DNA of 50,803 bases from a virus: IMG/VR virus record IMGVR_UViG_3300042893_002153, positions 1 through 50,803 of that record. The stretch is one strand, 5' to 3'. Made by a program: the position numbers and the translations under genes. Under the pieces are notes generated by a model, which saw only the letters and a list, made by a program, of their open reading frames with translations, was not told the DNA's origin and ran no database searches. Positions within the stretch are counted from its first letter, which is position 1; every line of letters starts with the position of its first letter. Positions 6,669-18,600 of this stretch are shown here, piece by piece.

Positions 6669-9600
6669 ATGGCAACACAATATTATGGGCCGATTGCACC
6701 TTTGGTCCAAGATGCTATTAACCAAGCAACCACAAAAGTAGAAAACACCTTTAAAGAAAACAGTCTTTTAATCGACCGACTTACTAACCCAACTAAATAC
6801 ATGACACCGGGCGAAATCGGTTTTGCCTTGACTAATAGTGCGGTATACGATGTGTTTAAAGGAATGACTCAATCTGTTACCGGTCTTGTTTTTGGCACAG
6901 GACTTGCTTTGTGGGATTTACTGGTTGACATTCGCAACACCGTAAATGCGCCAACCAAAGAAGCAATGTTAAAAGAAGGAGTTAGTGCAATTTATCGTTT
7001 ATCCAACAACGTGCTTACCGCTTTAGGAACAACGGGGGCGGGGTTGTTGTCGGTTGGTGCCGAAGTGCTTACACTAGGTTACGCCGATACTACGTGGGCG
7101 CAAGACTATGCAAAAAACCTTCAAGTCCTAAATCGACAATATGCTTATTATCAATCAAGAGGTCAAGATAATGTAGGTCGTTTTATGAGTGAAGCAATGG
7201 TTGCTACTGGGAACCCGTTGTATGATGCAGCGCTTTTAAACAAAGATGACCCACTTTTAAAAGACGCATTTAACCAACAAGCCTTATACGCAGAAGATTA
7301 CGAAAAAAAATTTGGGGAAAGTTTTAAAAATATTGTCAACCAATCAGCAAACATTAAAAAGTTTATTGACAAAGAAATTTTTGATACAATCGTAAAAACC
7401 GCTGGATTAAAACAACAAAAAGACATTGCAGACATGCTTTATGCTGACTCACCACTATATCAAGCGTTTTCCGGTGTTTTACAAAGCATTGGTGCTATTT
7501 TAATGGCGCAAGGACTTGCAAAATTTTCTAATGCGCAAGGTTTAACAAACCCAGAGCAATCAGCAGCACTTGCCACGGCTTATTTCGGAACACAAGTTTT
7601 TGGTAACTCTTTCGAACAAGCCATTGATAACGGCGCATCTATTTCTGACGCATATATGTTTGCCACCGCCAACGCCGTCATTGAAACAATGATTGAACAA
7701 ATTGGTGGTTTAAAACTGGGGCTTGATAAAAATATATTGCCAACAACATTTCAAGCGTTTTTAAGAAATGGTTTTGAAGAAGGTATTGAAGAAGTCATGT
7801 CTGAGTTTTTAACTCCAGGTTTTGACCTTTATTCTGTACCATTAAAAGACCAAAAAGATTTCAAACTAGACCGAATGACCGATAAAGACATTATTCAAAG
7901 AATGTTTTTTGCTTTTGCTTCGGGTGCGGTTTCTGGTGGTGTTTTTGGTGCAACCAATCAATTTATCTATAATCAATCATTAGAAGGCAAGTTTGGCATG
8001 GTTCAAGCAGCATTTAAACAAGATGTTCAAAAGGTTGGTAAAGAAAGAGCGGTTTTATATCTTCGCCAACGATTACGTGAACTTATTAAATCTTTAAACA
8101 ATCCAAACCTGCAAGGATACAAAGTTAATAAAGGGCAGGGTTACTCGCTTTCTACCTTAACGACCGCCGAAAAGATTCAGTATATTAAAAACTTAGGTTT
8201 TGGTCGTATTATTGATATCGATGTAAATGATTTAAGCCGTGGTGCTCTTGGCACAAAAGACCAACCACTGACACCAGAACAATTCGAGGACGTTTTAAAC
8301 AATGGATATTTTTCGTTTAAATTAAGAAAAGATTTTGTCATTGACGAAACGGTTTTTCAACCCATTTACAACAACCAACGAATTAGTGTTCAAGAGTGGG
8401 CAGTTAACGCGGCCAGTGGTGGTGAAACACTTAACAACTCTCGCGTTGGTCCAGGCAAACCATTTATTCCACTAATGAGAGCAAACCTTACCCCTGTTGG
8501 TAAATCTATTTTAGCAATGGCTGATAAGTCCGGCGTTCCGATTGTGGTTGTGGCAAGTGACGCTTTACAACCAGAACTAAAAAACGAAGTGGCTTTCTAT
8601 ATTAATGGTGTTATTTTCTTTAATCAAAGTGCCGAAGTTGATGCTAATACAGCACTTGCCGAAGTAAGAAAACACGAGTTAATACACTTAATCGCCCGTC
8701 GTCTTCCACAACAATATAAAGAAATAGAAGAAGAAGTTCGCTCTTTGATAGATTTTAACCAGCTGATTCAAGTAGACCCTAAAAATGGAACTATTTCACT
8801 TAACTACAATGCCGAGTTTATTAAAGGTTTGTTTACTCCCGAACAACAAAAACAGTTTTTCGATAACTTAGACACCGCGCTTGCGGATATATTAGATACA
8901 TTTGGTGGTTCCGAAAAAATATTTGCCTTAATGCGTCTTGCTCAAAATCCAGAAACTGACGCCGATACAAAGAAACGTGCTGCAAACCGCGTTCGTATCA
9001 TTACCGAATCTATTGCTGTAAGAATGGGCGAAGAAACCACGTCGTATTTTGTCGAGGCAATGGTTAAGGATTCTGCCGCTTTTGTTAGAGCCATCGAAAC
9101 ACAAAACCCAAACATTCGCGAACGCTTAAAAAACTTTGTATCAAGAATGGCCCAAATCACGCGCGAACGTCGTTTCCAAAAGCAAATGGAAAGAATCTTT
9201 GGTGCAAACGCGCCATCGGCCGCAACACTGTCAACAGGTGAAGTTAAACCAGTTGGTAAAGCCGCCGAAGTTATCGAATCCGTGGAACAAAAGATTACTG
9301 CCGCAACAAGAAAATTAGTAAAAGAAAGAAGTTCATTAGACTATTTTTATCGTAACTTCTTTGCTTCAAGAGAGTCTTTACGACAATTTATCAACCCAAC
9401 AATATTAAAGAAATACAACGAAGATATGGACCTCATATTTGAATCGCTTTCCCGCGCGATAGAAATTGACCCGTATTCTAAAGTTATGTCCATTGAAGGC
9501 ACGCAGTATAACATTGAAGACGTGTTTGCTGGAAACATGGACTTTGCTTCAAAGAAAACCGATAAACAAAAAACATCATTACAAATCTTTTCCGAAAACT

Positions 9601-12600
9601 GGAATCCAAACGAAGAACTTAACTTTATGGAATTTAACGGCCTTATTGATGCTCTTTCGGTAGATTTCGGAAATTTTTCAAATAAAGATATACAACAAAT
9701 ACAACAAGTCACAAAGAAAAAATCTGTTTACTTTTATTTTATTTTAGAAATGTATAAAACCATTCTTGAAGAAGAAACCGAAGCCTTATCAGCGGGTCTT
9801 GGAAACGCGACTGGTAAAGAAGCCGAAGAGATGAGAAAGAAACTAAAACTATTAAAAACAAGGGCCGGAATTGTATCTCTTCTTTCAAACGAAATATACC
9901 CAAGCAGACCCGTTACAAACACTTTAGATTTTGATTCAAAATATATAAACGATAATATGAGTTTAAAAGCATTTGAAGATATGGGTGCTATTTTTGGGGA
10001 CGTTTCTTACAACGGTCTTTCTTTTTTAGACGGGATTAGAAATAACAAATTAGCCGCAAGTGCTGGAGAAATTATGCTAATAGCCGCTGAAATAAGTAAA
10101 AGCGCAACATTAACTGATTACTTTAAAAAAAATGACGAATTGATTCTCGATAAAGAAACAAAAAGAAGAATTCTTATTATTGCCGAGTTCAGTATTATGA
10201 ACTATGCTAAAAACCTAATGAAGAAAAATATTGTTTCGGTTCCGTCGGAAAGGGGAACCCAAAAAGCAAGAATAATTTCAAAACTAAAAAGAGAAGCAAG
10301 ACAAGAAACGTCAGTTGTTCAAAAAACACTTTCACATGCTGCCTATAACGCAACGCAAAAACTTGCCAACTGGATTGCCAACAATCAAATAAAAGTTCCA
10401 CCATTTCTTCAAGGTGCTAATTTTATTAATAGTTCCTTTTCTACTTTTGACATCAATAACCCAGGTGGCATATATGTCGAAATAGACCTTTCAGAAGATT
10501 TAAAACAACTAAAAACTAAAAAAGAAAAACAAGAATATTTAGACATCATTAAGCAGTCTTATGACCTAATGTTACACACCTTTTTAGAAGGAACACACAT
10601 TGCTTCCAACAATAAGAAGATTAAGTTTGGTTTGGATAATTACGAATATGAAGTTGAACTATTAGAAAAAGATGTTTTAACCAAAAAATCCATGAAATCA
10701 GAAGATGTTGGACTTACGGTTTACATTTACCCAACAGTTAAAAACATTCAAGAATATATTAAAAAAATTGAAGAAAATGAAAAAGAATTAAATCAAACAA
10801 AAGAAACAAAACCTGATGTTATTGCAGAAGCAAAAAACAACTTCCAAAACATTATTTTAACAAACGAAGTATTAGATGGCGACAACCAACTAACAAGCGC
10901 CGCGGTTTTAAATAACGCACAATCTAACATAAGTAACAAAGTTATTAATCAACTGTCAAACATTATTCCAAGCATGGTTCAACCTTTGTCTGGTAAAGAA
11001 GTTGTGGCAAGTGTAAATCTTCCTTGGGGTAAAAGTGTAAAAGTATCTAACACAATGTTTGAAGCAAAAGCATTAATAGAAGAAGGACTAAGAAACGACA
11101 TTAAAAGAAGAAATATTGATGTTGAAATTGGAAAAGACGTTGAAATACGATATTTTCTTGTAAGCACGCTTTTACCAACTGGTTCGTTTTATGACACTTA
11201 TTTTAAAGACTCAAATCATTTCGGAACCGGTTATTACTTTACCCACTTAGAAGAAAGAAACATGCAAGAGTTTGATGCCAAAATGAAGACCGATTCTGGT
11301 TCTTTGTCATCATCGAAAAAGTTTTTAATTGGTTTTTTTGTTGGTAAAAGATTTATTTCTAGCAGTAAAAACCAGAATTTACCAGATTTAAAACATATTG
11401 ATAAACTTTTAAACGGAGAAGACAGTTTTGTAAAAGCATCATATCGTCTTGCTAAAAAAGAAATAAAAGATAATATTTACAACCAGTTTGACGGAATTTT
11501 CAGTTTGGAAATGAACCTTATTGACGCTGATAATTTTTATAAAAATGTAATTAAACCATTTAACCAATTCAAAGTTATTGGAACAACTTTAACCGCACCA
11601 GAAAAAGCCCTTACAAGCAGTTTTGATGAAGAAATAAGAGGTTTAATTGGAGAAATTCAAGTAAAACAACGCTCACCTTTGTCATCAGAACAAGATACAG
11701 AAATCAAAAATGAATATATTCCAGATTCAGTATTTGCTTCCGAAATGTCTTATCATCTTTTTAATTTGTTTTTTAAAGGAATGAAAAACCCATATGACAC
11801 TCCAATTACAAATATATTAAAAGAAAAACCATATCATATTGTTGCCTTAGAACGTATCGCGAAAATAACTTCAAAGAAGTCGACAGCAAACACTTACCCT
11901 TTTGAAACTTTTTTTGAAACCATAGTGAATGATGTTAAAAAAGATTTGTTGGCGGAAGAACGCGAATTTGAAGAAGAGTTCCCTTTTATTCCAACGTATT
12001 TTAAAAGCCTTACGTTAAAAGAATTTACCGCAGGTTTTTTTAAATCTCCCGAAAGTTTTAAAGAATCTAAATACCACAACAAACTAATTGGATTAGATAA
12101 TTCCTACGTTGAAATAAACCCAAAAATATGGAAAACCATTGATGACAAAATTACTCTCGATATAAAAAACATTTTTGGACTTTCCCAAGAGTTTTTTGTT
12201 TTGTTTTTACAGCAAGATTTCAGAGATGAAAATAATCAATACGACTTAGTAGCAAAAATATTTAAAAAAGTTGAAAACAATGAAGGCAATATAAGAAAAA
12301 TCATTATAGATAATATAAAGTCTATAATAGAAAATCTAAAAAAAGAACAAAAAGAAGTTGTGTTTTTTAACCGTCCAAGAGGTTACGTAGTTAGAGCGGA
12401 AAAAAGCGCAGAGGTTCCAGACGAAAGACAAACAAAACGATATAACTTGGTAAAAACTGCCTACGAAGATGTTGAAGATTCTGCTTTGGTTGTGTTTGAA
12501 AAACTCTTAAAAGATTTTGAATATGTTGAAAAAATAGATGCAGATTCTAGTTTTTGGTTACAGAACGAAAGTTTATACGATTCAATACTAAATTTAAAAT

Positions 12601-15600
12601 ATTCTGTAAGTCTTTACACCAATTACAAGACAACAAGAAAACTTATCGAGGTATTTAATAAAGATTTTACAGACTTTAAAAAAATACACCACAGAACCGC
12701 CAGAGAAATCTTTGAACTCAGAGAGCGGTTCTATGAAACCCAAACAAAAGTAGTGGTTTTAGGACACCCAGCATACAACAAAAGCGGAATTTTGTATCAC
12801 GCGTCGAAATTTTTAGATTTTACTTCTATTTTTTTGAATAAAGACGTAAATACGGGACAAGGTTATAACACGTACTATACTTACCTTATGGGATATCTAG
12901 ATTTTGAAAATAATGATTTTTTAACAATGTTTGCAGAGTTTGCAAAAGCACGTCTTGTTAACGATACCGTGCTCAACAATAATGACATGTTTAAAAACGG
13001 CGCTATTGCTAACAGAGTAATGTTAGATATGAAAAACGAATTTCGAGGTTATAAAGAAGATTTACAAAATGGAAAAATATCTTATAAATACATGATAAAC
13101 CCTTTTCAAGAATTTTTAAAAATTTATGATTTTATCGGTGTTGATTTAAGAGAAATTTCTAAAGTTATTCCAGAAATTGCCGAAAAAGGAAGCACAGTTT
13201 TATATCTTTCGCAAAACACGGCGGAAATACTTTCAAAAGACAATTACTCTGAGTTAAAAGATGAAGATGGTGTAAAAAAATCTTTCACCATTGGTGCAAC
13301 CAAAGAAGAGATTCCTTTATTAACGGTTCAAGTTGGAAACCAAGAAGGTTCTTATTTAAGTAGTGATTCGGTAGAAAAACTTCTACAAGAACCCTTTAAG
13401 ATTTACACACTCAATACCACTATTAATTTTGAAAGTATTGGCCTTGGTATTAAAAACACAATAAACTCATATACTGATAATTTACCGAATGAAGCAGAAA
13501 AAATTCTTGTTCAAACAAAGGCACCACAATTAAACTATCCCGTAATAAAAATATCCCCAAGCAAAATGGAAACATTCAGTCAAGACTCGACGGGGGTTTA
13601 TTTAAACACGGACGTTGCGAGAAAATTAATAAATGCCCACCCACTTTTAAAAGACAGTGAAGGAAGAATTTTAAGACTTTATCACGGAACAAAAACTCTC
13701 TTTAAAGATTTTTCTTACGCGTTTTTACAAAAAGTTGGCCTCGCTTATGGTCCAGGCTTTTATTTTGCCAGCGACATTGAAACAAGTAGTGATTATGCAA
13801 GATTTGATGTTACAACCCCAAAAAGTGAAGATAAAAGTAACACAGCACTAAAACAAGAAGGCGTTTTAAAAGAAGTTTATCTGAATATTAAGAAACCAAT
13901 CTATTTTGAAGACGACAGAAGTGTTGACCGAATCGCAAAAATGGGTAACACAGTTTTTTCGAGAAACGAATTCGCTTCTATTTTTAAAGAACTTGTTGCA
14001 AAAGAATTGGATACGAACGGTAACCTTCCAGAATTAGTGAAAAAGGTCATGTTTGAATTTTATTTTGAAGACCCACTTACTTATGGTATATTTGACATTA
14101 AAAAATTAAAAACCCCCGAAGAGTTTGCTGCTTTTTTATTAAATAATTCTGGTGGGTTTACTCAATATGATTCTTTTTCAAACCAAGAAGAATTAGCGGT
14201 TCCAGGGGTTATGCTTTCAACTCTCGTTCGGCGATGGAGAACTTATTTAATTACAAAATATCTTTTACAAAACCGAGTTATTACAGAGAATGAATTAGAT
14301 GAAATTCTAAAAAACAACAAAGAAGAAACCGTTCAAGGGCATTTCAGAAAATCTGTTGGTTTTACACACGAATCAATTTTAGATGACAAAATACAAAAAT
14401 ATTTACAAAAACAAGATATCGAAAACTTTTATTACAACATTTGGGGTAATTCGTTTAAAGATGTTTTAACCGCGACCACTGACGCAACGGGTTACGATGG
14501 TATTGTTAACCGAGCGGAAAGAGAAGGTCATATTATTGTTGCTTTCAACCCAAAACAAATTATCGATGTCAATGACGCTGTTTCTATTAGAGAAACGTCG
14601 GAATTTGACCCTTCTACCGTCGTTCAAGAATTTAACCCAAACAGTATTACAGTTATCCAACCATACTTTGACGCACCTTATATTCAATCTTCATTTAAAA
14701 AAGCGTTTAATTTATCCCCTGTTGTATACGCTATTGTTCCCGCGCTTTGGATTAACAGTAGGGAAAATCAAAGGCTCGTCGACCCAGATAAGAAACTGAT
14801 TTATGTTGAGCGTTTAACCACACCATTACCAATGGACACTAGTGATAACTTTGGTAAGTTTGCTGGCGCACGTGCTATTAACGCCGCTATTATGATTTGG
14901 GCAGATAAAACACACCCTGTATTTAAAGATTATCAAGATTTACGTGAATCACTAGAAACTAAGAAACGATATGAAACCAACGACTTTGTTTATCGTTTTA
15001 TGAAGAATAGAAATACCGAAGAAGACGCAAAAGTTAAAAAAACATTTACTGATTCTGATGGTAAAACCTCTATTAGTTTTGCCGTTCCTTATTTAGGAGT
15101 TGGTGCAAGTTACAACACAAAGATTAATGATTTTGACCAAATTCCTTTGACTGGTAAATACATTGTTATTAAAGCCTCGTCGCCACAGGTTTTAGAACGA
15201 TTAAACAAGATTGATTTTGGTAAGTTGGCAGAAAATGGTGCTGTTTTAAAGGGTAAAGGGTTCCGTGCTTCCGAACTTATTGAAGAATATAATCGTATTA
15301 AAGAAAACTCCGAAGACTTATTTGATACTCTCGACAAGGGTGAAACTGTATATAAACGTGTTTCTAAAAAGAAAACAACCGCCCGAAAGATTAACGCCCA
15401 AGAAGAATCGGACATCAGAAGTGTGTTTGGCGATAAAATTATCCGTGAAATGCTTACGGTTGACGAAAATGGCAACTTCCAAGTTAAAGCCAATTCTATT
15501 CCTACCCGTGTTAAAGCAGAAGCGAAGATTAAATTAGACGGCGCAGAGTTTTCAGAAAAAACACACGCCATTAATATCCCTTTTGAAAATTTACCAGAAG

Positions 15601-18600
15601 TCGTAACGGGTTATAAATATGAAGTTTTAACCGTTCAAGAACTGTCTTCTACACCTTATCTCAAACTGTTTTATGACATTATGAAACAAACCAATATCAC
15701 TTTTGTTTTTACAAGAAATTGGAAGGGTAAAAAGAACGTAAGAGGAATTTCTTTCCATCAAAAAGTCGCTTTTATTATTATTGACAACATCAAAAAGGGT
15801 TTAGAAGGTAAACCACTCGAATTCCAAAAACGATTAGCAACGATTTTAATTCATGAAAACTTACATGAGTTAGAAATGGAAGAAAATTTACATCACGAAC
15901 TAGGGCAAGAACTTGCTTTACTGATGTTTTCCGTCAATTCATCTACCAACACAATGGAAATTTCACCTTTTGGTAAAAACTTCTTCGATGAAATCTTTGC
16001 ACAGGGCGAACCACAATTACCAAACTCATGGGAATCGACTGGCTTTATGGAATTCTTACGTTATATGGAAGGCTATAAATACGCAAGAAAATACCTTAAC
16101 GCCGACGATATTTCACGCATTTTACGCACACCAAAAACAGTATTAAAAACCGAAAAAGATGGGGACAGTAAGGCAAGATTAAAAGGCGAGTTAGTTGCTC
16201 AAATCGGTGGTTATTTAATGGCAGACATGGAAACAATGACTAAGGTTTATGGACTAAAACTAACCGACGCACAAACGCTCACTCTGTTCCAAACTATTTC
16301 TAAAATGCAAGCCAATCCTAATAACACAGCTACTGGTAAAGCATTCTTGATGATTACCTTTGAAAAATATAAAGAACTTTTTGATAACTACATCAAGGGA
16401 TTACAAGCACAGTTCCCAAGCCAAAAGCGGTTCAGCGTTAAAACTATTAATGAATTCATTGCTAAATTCACTGATAACGAATTTACAACCAAGGTCGATT
16501 TAATAAGAACCTACGTTAAAGAACGCGAAGCAGGTCATCGTCGCAAGGCAACCATCGCCCTAGACAAAATCATTTATGTTGCCTCTTTATTAAGCAAGAC
16601 AGTTCAAGAAGCAACGGAAGGCTTTATCGCTTTAAGAAAAGAATTTGTCGACTTACAAGAAAACTCGATGTATCTTTTAAACCTTGAAAATTCCGATGTG
16701 GTTAAATTAAGTGATAATACCATCGAAAAACTAATTAAACAAATTAGAAGTAGATTTAAACAACTTCGCGACGGCACCGAACTCGAAACCATTATTCTGA
16801 ACAGAAAAGATTTAACCAAACAAGACCCAAACAAAGATTTCGAATTAGAAGAATGGTTCCTTGAAGCAAAAGAAATTTTAGAAGGAATCAAAGAAAAGTA
16901 TGACGTAATTCCAGATGAAGTCATTAAAATATTTGGCATTAAAGAAAAACTCGAAGTGTTCCAAAGCCTGACCCAACTTTCCGCAACTCTGCAAGCAATG
17001 GAAACCTTATTTAACAACGACGGAAAATGGGATAAACAAAACGTTACTTTCGCGGAACACCTTGTTGCCGAACTAGAAAAAATTGAAGATGTATTAACAC
17101 CATATTTTACGGCTGTAAACTATGTCAGAACAGGCGCGTTAAACCCAATCGTAACCCCAATGGCAGTTTTCGGTGCGCAAGTTCAAGTAAGGACCAGATT
17201 AGAAAACAAAGAAATAGAACTATTAAAACTTTATTTCAAACAAAAGATTAACTCTGCGGTCAATAAATTGATGGAAGCACGTCTTCAAAAGGATTCTCCA
17301 GCAAGTCCATTTATTTTAAAGATGACGAAAATAATTGAAGATATGAGTGTTTCTATCAACAAAACTAACGTTACGGTTCAAGAAATTGCCAAAGAATTAA
17401 GTGCTAAGGTTTTTATTTTTGTCGACGAAGCAAACGCCGCCATCAGAAAAAACTTTGTGGGTATAGAAAGACAAGAAGCGTATGAACGATTATCGCAAGT
17501 AACCACACTACTTTCCCGTGGTATTGGTGGCATGCTTATGGAATTATCTTTGATGGCTCGCGACACAACCATTTTAGATAATGCGGTTTCAAAGGGTTAT
17601 TTAACACAAGAACAAATGGACCAAATGATTGAGTTTTATAAAAAAAGAAAACTTACATTTTCCGCATCTGCTTTCGCAAGTGGGGTTGCTAGAATTATCA
17701 ATGCTTTTGCGACAAGATACGAAAGTATATTTGGCATGGGCGAAAACGTTACAAACGATGAATATGTAGTCAATATGCACAAACAAATTACAAACCTTGG
17801 CGAAAACAAAGTAAGACCAGTGGTTGAAAAGTTGTGGCAAATCCTGACACCGCAAGATTTCCTTGGTAGATTATCCGATTTGTTTGAAGGTAAAGTGGAT
17901 TTATTCCCTGCCATTCTAAAACTATATGAAGAAGCAACTGAACGTTCCGAAAAAATTTCGGCGGATTTCCACAAAAAATATATTGAGTTTATCAAAAACA
18001 ACCCTGGCATTCAAAAATATTCCATTGAAGAAACGCTTGATGTTTCAACCGACTATTTAATTGGGTTGCCAACTGATACTTTTCAAAAATTAGTGGAAGA
18101 AGTTAAAGTAGAAATGAAAGCCGAAAAAGAACGAATTCAAGCAATGGGCGAAGACGATACATTAAAAGAAGAATATAAAGTTTTAAAAGAAGAAAAAGTA
18201 AAACTTCAAGAAGAAAAGAAGAAGTATCAACGGGGAAGCGCTAATTGGTTAAAAATAAATCAAGATATCCGTGTTTTGACCGCTCAGATGAGTGCAAAAA
18301 GAACTGAATTAAACAATCAAAAAGACCAAATTAAACTAGCCAAAGAATCATTTAAAAACAACGATTCCGACAGCAGGTTGAAAGTTAAAATTGCAGAGTT
18401 CTTGGTTGATAATCCAAACATCACGCTTAATCAAAACTTACCAAAAGGCACCATCGCTGCTCTGTATTTAATGGTTGCGCGTGAAGTTGAAATGCTTGAA
18501 ATCTTCGAAAAGGCGAGAGAAACAGATACAGATACACTTATTAAACCAACAAACCACTTCCGTTTTAGTAACCAAATTAACATTTTGGATAACCGAATTC

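Noticed and set aside
15110-15571. 153-codon frame on the - strand inside the giant gene
   Set aside because: Serine/leucine-rich antisense shadow of an intact, much longer frame; no ribosome binding site.
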